DNA of 64,000 nucleotides, taken from Terriglobia bacterium. Its GTDB lineage: Bacteria > Acidobacteriota > Terriglobia > Bryobacterales > Bryobacteraceae. The translations under genes were made by a program, and so were the position numbers. Positions 35,241-44,396 of the stretch are shown piece by piece. The first letter of the stretch is position 1, and every line of letters begins with the position of its first letter. The DNA is taken from contig JAIQFS010000013.1 of NCBI GenBank assembly GCA_020073145.1, positions 1 through 64,000 on the forward strand, given 5' to 3'. The notes beneath the pieces are model-generated. The model was given only the letters and a program-made list of their open reading frames with translations, ran no database searches and was not told the origin of the DNA.

Positions 35241-36665
35241 GTGAGCGCGGCTCCCACTACCTTGGCCCAGCCTCGCGCACGAGCCAGGGCGGCTGCCGCT
35301 CTGGCGGCATACCTCGGCGCGCTCCTCGCGTTGACCTGGGCTCTCCCGCTCTGGCTCGACGAGCTGTTGCAGTTGCTGGTCACACGCGATCCGGATTCCG
35401 CCTCACGCCTGGCCGAGATTCATCGCACCCCCGGGGCCGTGCCGCTGGGATACGAAGTGCAGAGGCTGGCGATCCACTGGCTGGGGTATTCCGTGTTTAC
35501 GGCCCGCTTTCCTTCCGAAGTGGCCAGTGTGCTGGCGCTGGCCGGTCTGCTGTTGCTGGCGCGCGAGATCGGCACCCGCGGTTTGGTCTTCGTCGGGGTG
35601 GTTTGGGCCGTGATCCCCCTGCTGCTGCGCTATGCGGTGGAAGCGCGGCCGTATTCCCTGGCGCTGTTGTTCTCGATTGCTTCCACCGCCTTGCTCTTTC
35701 GCATCCTGCGCGACCCCGAGGCACGCTGGGTGCTGCTCTACGCCGCCTGCGTGGCCGCTGGCCTGTACACCCAACCCTTTTCCGTATTCCTGCAAATCGG
35801 ACTGCTGGCGCCCCTGGTCTTCGAGCGCCGCACTTCCGCGGAGCGCCGGACCTTGGCGTCTTGCGCCGCATCCCTGTTGGCCGGCGTCTTGCTCTTGGCT
35901 CCCTGGGTTCTCAGCTCGTCCCACAACTGGCGCACGTACGCGCACGGGATGGACGAGCACTTTTCTCTCCCCGGAAAGCTGCCGTTGTTGCTGCTCCGCG
36001 AACTGTCGGGAGGCGGCTACGTGTGCTCGCTGAGCCTGCTGGCGTTCGTGGCGATGGGTTGCCTTTCGAAGCGGGCCGCCGGCTTGCTGAAACTCCAGCT
36101 TCTCTCCGGTGCAGCATGTTGCATCGCACTGGCCCTGGCCTGCGACGCGGTTTTCAACTACTTCTTCGCGATCCGGCAGGTGATCCCGGCGCTCGTGCCG
36201 CTCTGTCTGCTGGCGGGCGAGGGGTGGGCCGAGGCGAGAACGCGGTGGGGCACCTATCCGGGCCTGGCGCTGCTCGCGGTCCTGGTGTCCGGATCGCTGG
36301 TCAAGAACGTGCGCCATTTTCGAGATCACTCCGAAGAATGGGCACTGGCGGCGCAACGGCTGGAACGGTCGTCCCGCGACGGCTGCGTGATGTATCTCCC
36401 GGCGGACATGCCGGGCTTGTATGAGTTCTTCGCGCCGGACCTGAAACAGGAGAGGTGCGGTGCGGCTCCCGCCGCCGACAACGTATTGGTGCCCGTCACG
36501 AAATACAGCGTGCCGGCGGAAATCCGGCTGGCTTCCGATCGCCTGGCCTCCCGAGGGTATCGGGCGATGGAAATCCAGCGCGTCTGCGAGGCCATCGGGA
36601 TTCAGCGATACCAGAAGGGCGGCCCGTCCGGCGAACCCGCGCCCCACCGTATAATCAGGGAATAA
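35241..36665 (+). CDS. GT39-like multi-pass membrane glycosyltransferase
   Basis: A 474-residue protein with about ten membrane helices. The first extracytoplasmic loop carries the acidic pair in PLWLDELLQLL, as in the ArnT/PMT GT-C families. The C-terminal 80 residues are soluble. It would use a lipid-linked sugar; donor and acceptor are unknown. The start is GTG at 35241. It is in the same direction as comF-HNH and ntrY, 50 and 10 bases from its neighbours, so it may bridge one long transcript. Confidence 0.75.
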   Translation: MSAAPTTLAQPRARARAAAALAAYLGALLALTWALPLWLDELLQLLVTRDPDSASRLAEIHRTPGAVPLGYEVQRLAIHWLGYSVFTARFPSEVASVLALAGLLLLAREIGTRGLVFVGVVWAVIPLLLRYAVEARPYSLALLFSIASTALLFRILRDPEARWVLLYAACVAAGLYTQPFSVFLQIGLLAPLVFERRTSAERRTLASCAASLLAGVLLLAPWVLSSSHNWRTYAHGMDEHFSLPGKLPLLLLRELSGGGYVCSLSLLAFVAMGCLSKRAAGLLKLQLLSGAACCIALALACDAVFNYFFAIRQVIPALVPLCLLAGEGWAEARTRWGTYPGLALLAVLVSGSLVKNVRHFRDHSEEWALAAQRLERSSRDGCVMYLPADMPGLYEFFAPDLKQERCGAAPAADNVLVPVTKYSVPAEIRLASDRLASRGYRAMEIQRVCEAIGIQRYQKGGPSGEPAPHRIIRE

Positions 36666-36675
36666 GGCCGGTGTC

Positions 36676-38772
36676 ATGAAGAAGCGCCTGGCGTACATCT
36701 TCGCCATTATCGTGCTGGTGCTGTCGGTGCTGCTGGTGGTGTGGCAGGGCTCGTTCCGCCTGTTCGGGCCGGCCAATCCGCAGCAGACGTTCATCTTCTG
36801 GGCCATGTCCAGCCTGATCTTCATCCTGATGGTCACCATCGGCTGGATCCTGTTTCGCGAGGGCGTCAAGCTCTACATCGCGCGCCAGAGCAATCATCCG
36901 GGCTCCCGCATCCGCACCAAGCTGGTGGTGGGAGCGCTGGCACTCACCTGTCTGCCGGTCTCGGTCTTCCTGCTGTGGAGCTATGAGGTACTGAACTACA
37001 ACCTCAATGCGTGGTTCACCAATCCGGTCGAAAAACAGATCAACCTGTATATCGATATGGCGGGCTCGCTCGGCCGTGAAATGCAGAACCGTCTGGCCAC
37101 GCAGGCCGCGCTGCTGGCCGAGCGGCCGGAAACCCGGCAGCTCCTGATGGGAGGAGCGCGCACGCCGGGGTTCCTGCAGCAATTCTGCCAGGAGCAGAGT
37201 CTGGATGCCGCTGCGATTCTGGGTCTCTCGGGGGATGCCCCCCTCGACGTTTTCGGACCCTACCCAGCCAATCCGAAGGACCGCAACACGCATAGCGCGC
37301 GTTCGGCGGTCACCGCGGGCGCGCAAACCATCGGCTCCGTGGTGTTGTCCGACCGCCTTCCGGTCAACGTGGCCCAACAGCAGGCCGAAATCGAGAAGTA
37401 TAACCGGGAGTTCGGGCAGGTCCGGAAGGAGCGCCGGGACTTTCGCACGTTCTATCTGATGCTGATGGGTCTGCTGACCCTGTTCATGCTATTTGTCACC
37501 ACCTGGATCGCCTTGTTCTTCGCGAAGCAGATCAGCGTGCCCATCACGGCTCTGGTGGAGGCCGCGGGCGAAGTGCGCAAGGGCAACCTCAAACATCGCG
37601 TGAACGTACGCGCGATCGATGAGCTGGCCCTGGCGGTTCGCGGCTTCAACCAGATGACTCAGGAACTCGAGGCCAGCGGCCAGGAGCTCGACCGCCGCCG
37701 CCGCTTCACCGAAGCCATCCTCGAGAGCATTCCCACAGGCGTCATCTCGATTGCATCCGACGGCTCCATCCAGCGCGTGAACCAGGCGCTGTCGAAAATT
37801 TTCCCCGCCGAGCAAGTGGCCCAGGCTACACGTTTGGAAGATCTGTTCTCGCGCGAAGATACGGCCGAACTCAAGTACCTCATGAAGCGCGCGCGGCGCA
37901 CCGGCGCGGCCTCGCGGCAGATGGAGCTGCACACCGGGAATCGCAATCTGAATCTGTCCGTGACGGTGTCCGCTCTCGAGGAGAAGCTGACGTCGGGATA
38001 CGTGCTGGTGTTGGAGGACACCAGCGAGCTGCTGCGCGCTCAGAAGGCCACGGCCTGGCACGAAGTAGCGCGGCGGGTGGCGCATGAGATCAAGAACCCG
38101 CTGACTCCCATCGCGCTGTCGGCCGAGCGAATCGAACGGCAGATCGATCGAGCCGGCCTGGCGCCCGGGCCGGCCCGCATCCTGCGGGAGTGCGCCGCCA
38201 ACATCGCCAAGTCGGTCGAGTCGGTGAAGACGCTGGTGGATGAGTTCGCCACGTTCGCGCGCCTCCCCGCGGCGCAGCCGGTGCGCTCCGATCTCAATGA
38301 AGTCGTGGCCGGAGCACTGGCCGTGTTTCACGGACGTCTCGAAGGCGTCGCCATCCGCACCAGCTTTGCGCCCGGCCTGCCGGCGGTCCATCTGGACCGC
38401 GAGCAGTTCCAGCGCGTGGTGATCAATCTGGTGGACAACGCCGCCGAAGCGATGCAGGAGTCCTTGATCAAGGAGCTCTATATCGCCACCCAGCCCGGCG
38501 CGGCGGAGACGCTGGAGCTGGTGATTGCGGATTCCGGCCCCGGCGTCAGCCCGGAGGACAAGGAAAAGCTCTTTCTCCCCTACTTCTCCACCAAGAACCG
38601 CGGAACCGGACTGGGGCTGGCCATCGTAGCCCACATTCTGGCGGAGCACAACGCACAGATCCGCGTAGAGGATAACCAGCCGGTGGGCGCGCGCTTCACG
38701 GTCGAGATTCCGGTGTTCGTCGAGGCCGAGCCCGCCGATCCCGCCGCCAGGCCGGCGGCCGTCAAAGCATGA
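36676..38772 (+). CDS. NtrY-like sensor histidine kinase
   Basis: A 698-residue membrane kinase. Three N-terminal helices (about 7-27, 39-60 and 75-97) and a fourth near 260-285 frame an extracytoplasmic sensor segment. A HAMP linker follows at about 285-340, a PAS domain at about 345-450, then the phosphoacceptor His470 in RRVAHEIKNPLTP and an ATPase domain with NLVDNAAEA and GTGLGLAIV. It belongs to the NtrY class, which partners with NtrX-type sigma-54 regulators. It is coupled to the next gene by an ATGA overlap. Confidence 0.92.
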   Translation: MKKRLAYIFAIIVLVLSVLLVVWQGSFRLFGPANPQQTFIFWAMSSLIFILMVTIGWILFREGVKLYIARQSNHPGSRIRTKLVVGALALTCLPVSVFLLWSYEVLNYNLNAWFTNPVEKQINLYIDMAGSLGREMQNRLATQAALLAERPETRQLLMGGARTPGFLQQFCQEQSLDAAAILGLSGDAPLDVFGPYPANPKDRNTHSARSAVTAGAQTIGSVVLSDRLPVNVAQQQAEIEKYNREFGQVRKERRDFRTFYLMLMGLLTLFMLFVTTWIALFFAKQISVPITALVEAAGEVRKGNLKHRVNVRAIDELALAVRGFNQMTQELEASGQELDRRRRFTEAILESIPTGVISIASDGSIQRVNQALSKIFPAEQVAQATRLEDLFSREDTAELKYLMKRARRTGAASRQMELHTGNRNLNLSVTVSALEEKLTSGYVLVLEDTSELLRAQKATAWHEVARRVAHEIKNPLTPIALSAERIERQIDRAGLAPGPARILRECAANIAKSVESVKTLVDEFATFARLPAAQPVRSDLNEVVAGALAVFHGRLEGVAIRTSFAPGLPAVHLDREQFQRVVINLVDNAAEAMQESLIKELYIATQPGAAETLELVIADSGPGVSPEDKEKLFLPYFSTKNRGTGLGLAIVAHILAEHNAQIRVEDNQPVGARFTVEIPVFVEAEPADPAARPAAVKA

Positions 38773-40130
38773 AGGCGCGGCGCATTCTGGTGGTGGATGA
38801 CGAACCCGGCATCCGCCAATCGTTGATGGGGGTCCTCGAGGACGAGGGGTATTCCGTGGAAGCCGTCGCAGACGGCGAAGCCTGCCTGGCGGCTCTGCCG
38901 CGCGCCGACTTCGAATTGGTGCTGCTGGATGTCTGGTTGCCCGGCCTGGACGGCATGGAGGTGCTGGCGCGCATTCAGGAGATTCCCCCCGCCGGTCGGC
39001 CCATGGTGGTGATGATCTCCGGCCATGCCAGCATCGAAGGCGCGGTCAAGGCGACCAAGCTCGGGGCCTTCGACTTTCTGGAAAAGCCTCTCTCCATCGA
39101 GAAAATCTCGGTGGTGGTGAAGAACGCGCTCGACCATCGCCGTCTCTTGCTCGAGAACAGCCTTTTCAAGGCCGACCGCGATTCGCGCTACCGCATCATC
39201 GGAGACAGCGTCTCCATGAAGGCCCTGCGCCAGCAGCTCACCCTCATGGCCGGCACCAACGGCCGTGTATTGATCTATGGCGAAAGCGGGACCGGCAAGG
39301 AACTGGTGGCTCACGCCATTCATGCCCTGAGCCCGCGCGTCGCCGAGCCCTTCGTGGAGGTGAACTGCGCCGCCATCCCCGAAGAGCTCATCGAGAGCGA
39401 GCTGTTCGGGCACATCAAGGGCAGTTTCACCGGCGCACACGAAGACAAGACCGGGAAATTCCAGAAGGCCAACGGCGGCACCCTGTTTCTGGACGAAGTG
39501 GGCGATATGAGCCTGCGCACACAGGCCAAGGTGCTGCGCGCGCTTGAAGAGCAGCGCTTCGAGCCGGTGGGCGCCGCGCAATCGTCGCAGGTGGACGTGC
39601 GCGTGGTAGCCGCCACCAACAAGCACCTCGAAGACGAAATCGAACGCGGCAACTTTCGCGAAGACCTGTTTTACCGCCTCAACGTGATCCCCTTCTTCGT
39701 GCCGCCGCTGCGCGACCGGCGGGAGGACATCCCGCTGCTGGCCGATCATTTCCTGCGCGAGTTCACCACCGCCTACGGGCGCAAGCCCAAGGAGCTGACT
39801 CCGGAGGCCTACCGCCTGCTCATGGACCATCACTGGCCGGGCAACGTGCGCGAGCTGAAGAATCTGATCGAGCGAATCGTCATCCTCAACCCGCAGGTGC
39901 GGGTCGACGCCCGTCACATTCCGATCAACCCGGCGCGCCGGCCGAGCGACCGCCCGCTCGGCCGCTTCGGCAGCCTGCAGGAAGTGCGCGAAGCCGTGGA
40001 GCGCGAGTACATTCTGCGCAAGCTGGACGAAGCTAACGGCAACGTCACCCGCACCGCGGAACTGCTGGGCCTGGAGCGCAGTAACCTCTACCGCAAGATG
40101 AAGACGCTGGGAATCGGGCCGAAGGAATAA
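38769..40130 (+). CDS. NtrX-like sigma-54 dependent response regulator
   Basis: A 453-residue regulator. The receiver domain has phosphoacceptor Asp54. An AAA+ domain follows with Walker A GESGTGKE and Walker B GGTLFLDEVGD. The sigma-54 contact loop reads GSFTGA, a known variant of GAFTGA. A Fis-type helix-turn-helix lies at the end (NVTRTAELLGLERSNLYRKM). It activates sigma-54 promoters under control of the preceding kinase. A diverged copy of its last 14 codons lies 1770 bases downstream. Confidence 0.93.
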   Translation: MKARRILVVDDEPGIRQSLMGVLEDEGYSVEAVADGEACLAALPRADFELVLLDVWLPGLDGMEVLARIQEIPPAGRPMVVMISGHASIEGAVKATKLGAFDFLEKPLSIEKISVVVKNALDHRRLLLENSLFKADRDSRYRIIGDSVSMKALRQQLTLMAGTNGRVLIYGESGTGKELVAHAIHALSPRVAEPFVEVNCAAIPEELIESELFGHIKGSFTGAHEDKTGKFQKANGGTLFLDEVGDMSLRTQAKVLRALEEQRFEPVGAAQSSQVDVRVVAATNKHLEDEIERGNFREDLFYRLNVIPFFVPPLRDRREDIPLLADHFLREFTTAYGRKPKELTPEAYRLLMDHHWPGNVRELKNLIERIVILNPQVRVDARHIPINPARRPSDRPLGRFGSLQEVREAVEREYILRKLDEANGNVTRTAELLGLERSNLYRKMKTLGIGPKE

Positions 40131-40245
40131 GCCTGTGTCGGTTCGGCCTTCTTTGCGATCCTTTTAAACTCTTGCAGCGTTCCGCGTGGTCATGCTACCC
40201 TCAATGTGCTCTCCACTGAGCCCAAGGAAAGGAGGTACATCCGTG

Positions 40246-40326
40246 ATGCGACACGAATTCAATCCGCTGCATCCAGCGATGATCGGCGCGCTTCAGGATG
40301 GCCTGCTTTCCGCCAGTCTTCGCTAG
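40246..40326 (+). CDS. micro-ORF of 26 codons with ideal Shine-Dalgarno
   Basis: AAAGGAGGT (40228-40236), nearly a perfect complement of the 16S end, is followed by ACATCC and then GTGATG. From the ATG the ORF reads MRHEFNPLHPAMIGALQDGL then LSASLR and stops at TAG. The peptide is amphipathic in its second half. It lies 100 bases ahead of the beta-lactamase-like gene and after ntrX. It might be a leader peptide or a small protein; no family is known to me. GTG at 40243 is the alternative start. Confidence 0.45.
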   Translation: MRHEFNPLHPAMIGALQDGLLSASLR

Positions 40327-40425
40327 GCCAACCCTCTCAACAAAGTTCGGCACAGGGCCGAAGTGTGTCTCCTCAAATGACCTTTGGTCTTTGATTGGGG
40401 CACAGTGTGGAGTCTATTTCAACGT

Positions 40426-41793
40426 ATGAATCCGAATACTGTCCAACCACTCTCAGTCCCTGGCACCGACGAAATCCGCGAGATTCTCGTCAAACGCATT
40501 GATCAGCAGAAGCAAGCGGTCGGCCTTGTCGTGGGTGTCATCGAACCCAATGGCCGTCGCGTCGTCGCCTATGGCAACCTCGCCAATGGCGATCCACGCA
40601 CGGTCGATGGAGATACGATCTTCGAAATTGGATCCGTCTCCAAGGTCTTCACGTCGCTGCTGCTGGCGGACATGGTGAACCGCCAAGAGGTCGCCCTCGA
40701 CGACCCAGCCGCCAACTATCTTCCCGAAACTGTCAGGATGCCGGAGCGAGGCGGAAAATCCATTACGCTGCTCGATCTGTCCACCCACAGCTCCGGGCTC
40801 CCACGCCTTCCCGGCAACCTCAAGCCGAAGGACCTGCTCAATCCCTACGCCGACTATAGCGTGGACGATTTGTACCAGTTCCTTTCCGGCTACACGCTGC
40901 CGCGCGACCCCGGTTCCGAATTCGAGTACTCCAACCTGGGCGGGGGGCTGCTCGGCCACCTCCTCGCGTACCACGCCGGCACGGATTATGAGAGCTTGAT
41001 CCGAAGCCGCATCACGCAACCGCTCGGCATGCCCGACACGGGCATCACGCTATCTTCCTCCATGACCCAGCGCATGGCTACCGGTCACACCCCGATGCTC
41101 GCGCCCACGGCCAACTGGGACCTTCCCACGCTTGCCGGTGCAGGCGCACTGCGCTCCTCCGCCCATGACATGCTGACGCTCCTGGAAGCGTTCCTCGGTT
41201 ACCAGGAATCGCCTCTGGCGCCCGCCATGAAAGCCATGCTCGACGTGCGCCGTCCCGCGGGCCAGGCAACGATCGGTTTGGGATGGTTGATTCACTCGGC
41301 TTCAACGGACGGCGGAGAGATCGCCTGGCATAACGGAGGCACGGGAGGCTTCCGCTCCTTCGTCGGATACGATCCGAAAGCGCGGATCGGCGTCGTTGTA
41401 CTGTCCAATGCCTGCGGTGTCGATGACATCGGGTTTCATCTCCTGAACCCGAAGCTGGCGCTTGCCAATCCCGAGCCCCCCAAGGAGCGCACTGAGATTC
41501 CCATCGATCCGAAGCTCCTCGATCACTACACCGGGCGCTATCAAGTGACGCCGAACCTCATTTTGGAAATCACGCGCGACGGCGACCGGCTCTTCGGACA
41601 GGGCTTCGCCCAAGTCAACGGTCAGACTATGGTCCTGCCTCAGTTTGAGCTGTTTGCCGAAGGTGAGAGGAACTTCTTCGCTAAGGTGACCGACAAACAG
41701 ATCGCCTTTGAAACCGGCCCCGAGGGCCGAGCCACGAGCTTTATTCTGTACCAGGCCGGCCGCGAACCGGTGCCTGCCCCCCGATTACCCTGA
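40426..41793 (+). CDS. class C beta-lactamase-like serine hydrolase
   Basis: A 455-residue penicillin-binding-protein/AmpC-fold hydrolase. The catalytic SxxK motif is SVSK (Ser70, Lys73). EYSNLGGG provides YxN, and HNGGTGG stands for the KTG triad. A C-terminal extension of about 110 residues (DHYTGRYQVTPNLILEI) is the lipocalin-like DUF3471-type tail seen in esterase members. There is no signal peptide, so a role as cytoplasmic esterase or peptidase is likelier than antibiotic resistance. The start at ATG 40426 is uncertain, with TTG 40384 the alternative. Codon use is a little more C-rich and less GC-rich than its neighbours. Confidence 0.85.
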   Translation: MNPNTVQPLSVPGTDEIREILVKRIDQQKQAVGLVVGVIEPNGRRVVAYGNLANGDPRTVDGDTIFEIGSVSKVFTSLLLADMVNRQEVALDDPAANYLPETVRMPERGGKSITLLDLSTHSSGLPRLPGNLKPKDLLNPYADYSVDDLYQFLSGYTLPRDPGSEFEYSNLGGGLLGHLLAYHAGTDYESLIRSRITQPLGMPDTGITLSSSMTQRMATGHTPMLAPTANWDLPTLAGAGALRSSAHDMLTLLEAFLGYQESPLAPAMKAMLDVRRPAGQATIGLGWLIHSASTDGGEIAWHNGGTGGFRSFVGYDPKARIGVVVLSNACGVDDIGFHLLNPKLALANPEPPKERTEIPIDPKLLDHYTGRYQVTPNLILEITRDGDRLFGQGFAQVNGQTMVLPQFELFAEGERNFFAKVTDKQIAFETGPEGRATSFILYQAGREPVPAPRLP

Positions 41794-41850
41794 TTCCCGC
41801 GTCACTCGGCCTGCCGGGAGACGATGCACGTTCGAAATCGTCTCCCCGGC

Positions 41851-41900
41851 AGTACCGCTACCGCAAGACGGAGACGCCGAGAATCGGGCCCAAGGAATCA
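41851..41900 (+). pseudogene. decayed duplicate of the ntrX 3' end
   Basis: Aligned without gaps to 40081-40130 (the last codons and stop of the NtrX-like gene), 40 of 50 bases are identical, and 37 of 43 over the inner part. The remnant still reads YRKTETPRIGPKES where the gene reads YRKMKTLGIGPKE and stops. The stop codon TAA has become TCA. No other ntrX sequence is present before it, so only the tail was copied or left. It marks the right edge of the inserted segment that holds the micro-ORF and beta-lactamase. Confidence 0.7.
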
Positions 41901-41943
41901 GACGCCCGCCGACTTCGACGGTCCGCGCACCAAAACCCGACGG

Positions 41944-43038
41944 TTACGCCCCGCCCCACACCTGCCGCGCGGTCCGCGCCACGAGTTCCAGCTTCCGCCA
42001 CTGCTGGTCCATCGTGAGCAGGTTGCCGGCCGCCACCGACGCAAACCCGCACTGCGGGCTGAGCGCCAGGTTCTCGAGCGGCACGTACTTCGCGGCTTCC
42101 TCGATGCGCTGCCGCAGGCCGTCGGGCGATTCGAGCGTTGGCTCTTTGGTCGTGACCAGCCCCAGCACCACGGTCTTGCCGCGCGGGACGAACCGCAGCG
42201 GCTCGAAGCCGCCCGAACGTTCGGTGTCATACTCCAGCAGAAACCGGTCGACGTCCAACTGTTGGAAGAGCTTCTCCGCGATGGCGTCATAGCCGCCCTC
42301 GGTGTACCAGCGGCTGCGGCTGTTGCCGCGGCAGACGTGCACCGCAATGGTCACTTGGTCGCGCGGAATCCCCTGGAACGTGGCGTTGTCGCCGGCGATT
42401 CCCGCTTCGAAGTCCCGATCGGGGTCCCGGCCCGCGCGGCGCATGTGTTCCCGCTGCGCCGGATCGAGATAGTGCGAATAATAGGGCGCATCGAACTGGA
42501 TGTAGGTCACACCCTGTTGCACCAGCCACCGCACCTCGTCGCGGACGATCTCCACCAGATCGCGCAGCAGATCGGCGTGCGTGGGATAGAAGCGGTCGCT
42601 GATCCCGGGCTTGTAGCTGGCCAGCATGAAATTCGCCGGCGCCGGCAGCGTGATCTTGAAGGGCCCCGGCGCGGTCTTCTTCAGAAACGGCAATTCGTGC
42701 GCGGTCAGCTTCCTGGTTTTGCGGAGCTTCGCGCCGACCGCGTTGGCAGTGGTGGGCTCGGCCCCGCCCCCCGGCCCTTTCCATTCCAGCATCACCTGAT
42801 CGCCGGCCACGAATCCTTCCACCGCGTCCGCCATATCAGTCAGCCAGGAACCGCGCCGCAGTTCGCCGTCCGTGAATACATCGATGCCGGTGGTGCGCTG
42901 TTTCTGGAGGGCCTCCGCGATGGCCCGGTCCTCGGCCGCGCGCAATTCGGCTTCCGGAATCCGCGCTGCGCGGGCTTGCAACAACGCTGGAGGACGCAGC
43001 AAACTTCCCACATGGTCGGCTCGACAGGTTGAGTTCAT
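41944..43038 (-). CDS. MetE-like (cobalamin-independent methionine synthase C-domain) protein
   Basis: A 364-residue protein of the YxjG/YxjH type, matching the C-terminal catalytic half of MetE. Zinc-ligand motifs are VHVCRGN, EYD and SPQCGFA. The N-terminal segment has RADHVGSLLRPP, typical of the group. It may methylate homocysteine or a related thiol; without the MetE N-terminal half its methyl donor is not certain. ATG at 43038 is chosen over the TTG at 43059. It diverges from mtaB with only about 26 bases between starts. Confidence 0.87.
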   Translation of the reverse strand: MNSTCRADHVGSLLRPPALLQARAARIPEAELRAAEDRAIAEALQKQRTTGIDVFTDGELRRGSWLTDMADAVEGFVAGDQVMLEWKGPGGGAEPTTANAVGAKLRKTRKLTAHELPFLKKTAPGPFKITLPAPANFMLASYKPGISDRFYPTHADLLRDLVEIVRDEVRWLVQQGVTYIQFDAPYYSHYLDPAQREHMRRAGRDPDRDFEAGIAGDNATFQGIPRDQVTIAVHVCRGNSRSRWYTEGGYDAIAEKLFQQLDVDRFLLEYDTERSGGFEPLRFVPRGKTVVLGLVTTKEPTLESPDGLRQRIEEAAKYVPLENLALSPQCGFASVAAGNLLTMDQQWRKLELVARTARQVWGGA

Positions 43039-43064
43039 CACAGGCAATTCTATAATCAAATGAG

Positions 43065-44387
43065 GTGGGGAAATACTTCGTCCAAAATTTCGGGTGCCGC
43101 GCCACGCAGGCCGATGGCGCCGCGCTGGAATCGCAACTGGCCGCCAAGGGCCTGGCGGCCGCCGGCGAGCGATCCACAGCCGACCTGGTAGTGCTCAACA
43201 CCTGCACCGTCACCTCCGCAGCCGATGACGATGTGCGCCAGACCATCCGCCGCGTGCATCGCGAGAATCCCGAAGCGCGCATTCTGGTCACCGGCTGCTA
43301 CGCGCAGCGCGCCCCGCACGAACTGGCCGCCATGCCCGGTGTGGAGTGGGTGGTGGGCAACTCCCACAAGACCGGGATTGCGGAATTGGTGACGCTCGGC
43401 GATTCCGCGGCGCCGTATCACGGCAACATCCACGTGGGCGATATCTTCGCGCAGCACGATTTTCTCTCCGCTCCCGTGGAAGACGCGGCCGGCGACCGCA
43501 CCCGCCCCAATCTGAAGATCCAGGACGGCTGCAACAACCGCTGCTCGTTCTGCATCATCCCCTTCGTGCGCGGCCGCAGCCGCAGCGCGCCGGTCGACCG
43601 CGTGGTCGAGCAGGTGCGCGGCCTCGCCCGCCGCTACCGGGAGATCGTGCTCAGCGGCATCAATCTGGGCCGCTGGGGCCGGGAACCGGGCAGCACGATG
43701 CGCCTGGCGGACTTGCTCCGCCTGCTGCTGGCCGAAACCGAAGTCGAGCGTCTCCGCCTTAGCTCGATCGAGCCCATGGACTGGTCCGAGGATCTGCTCG
43801 GCCTGGTGTCCGCCTCGGTACGCATCGCCAAGCACGTCCACGCCCCGCTGCAGAGCGGGTCCGACCGCATTCTGCGCCGCATGCACCGCAAGTACCGCCC
43901 GCGCCACTACGCCGAGCGGGTGGAAAAAGCGCGCGCCCTGATGCCCGACGCCGCCATCGGCGCCGATGTGATGGTGGGGTTCCCGGGCGAAACCGACGCC
44001 GACTTCGAGGAGAGCCGGCGCTTCATCGAGAGCCTGCCGTTTACCTACCTGCACGTGTTTACGTATTCAGAGAGGCCCGGCACTCCTGCCGCCACAGAGC
44101 CGCTCGCCGTACCGATGCCCGTCAGGAAGGAACGCAACCGCGTGCTGCGCGACCTGGCGGCCGCCAAGAATCGAGCGTTCCGCGAACGCATGGTGGGCAA
44201 AACGCTGTCGGCCGTGACCCTGCAGGAGCCCTTCACCGGGCTAACCGACAATTACCTGAAAGTGGAACTGACGCGCGACCGCGAACCCAACCGCATTGTC
44301 GATGTCGCTATCGGCAGTCTGACTGACAGGGGGGTGAAGGAACAGACGGTGACCCCACCTCTGCGAATTCCTTCTGCCATCGGATAG
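43065..44387 (+). CDS. mtaB: tRNA methylthiotransferase, MtaB-like
   Basis: A 440-residue radical SAM methylthiotransferase. The N-terminal UPF0004 domain binds one cluster through Cys11, Cys47 and Cys78. The radical SAM motif CNNRCSFC gives Cys156, Cys160 and Cys163. The MtaB group makes ms2t6A at position 37 of tRNAs reading ANN codons. The usual C-terminal TRAM segment appears short (LTDNYLKVELTRDREPNRIV). The start is GTG at 43065. A HEPN-domain gene begins nine bases after its stop. Confidence 0.88.
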   Translation: MGKYFVQNFGCRATQADGAALESQLAAKGLAAAGERSTADLVVLNTCTVTSAADDDVRQTIRRVHRENPEARILVTGCYAQRAPHELAAMPGVEWVVGNSHKTGIAELVTLGDSAAPYHGNIHVGDIFAQHDFLSAPVEDAAGDRTRPNLKIQDGCNNRCSFCIIPFVRGRSRSAPVDRVVEQVRGLARRYREIVLSGINLGRWGREPGSTMRLADLLRLLLAETEVERLRLSSIEPMDWSEDLLGLVSASVRIAKHVHAPLQSGSDRILRRMHRKYRPRHYAERVEKARALMPDAAIGADVMVGFPGETDADFEESRRFIESLPFTYLHVFTYSERPGTPAATEPLAVPMPVRKERNRVLRDLAAAKNRAFRERMVGKTLSAVTLQEPFTGLTDNYLKVELTRDREPNRIVDVAIGSLTDRGVKEQTVTPPLRIPSAIG

Positions 44388-44396
44388 CATAAGGGC

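Noticed and set aside
40426-41793. Antibiotic-resistance beta-lactamase
   Set aside because: The catalytic motifs fit the fold, but there is no signal peptide and a DUF3471-like tail is present, which points to an esterase or peptidase.
43039-43064. SAM or cobalamin riboswitch for the MetE-like gene
   Set aside because: The divergent mtaB start leaves fewer than 30 bases, too short for either riboswitch.
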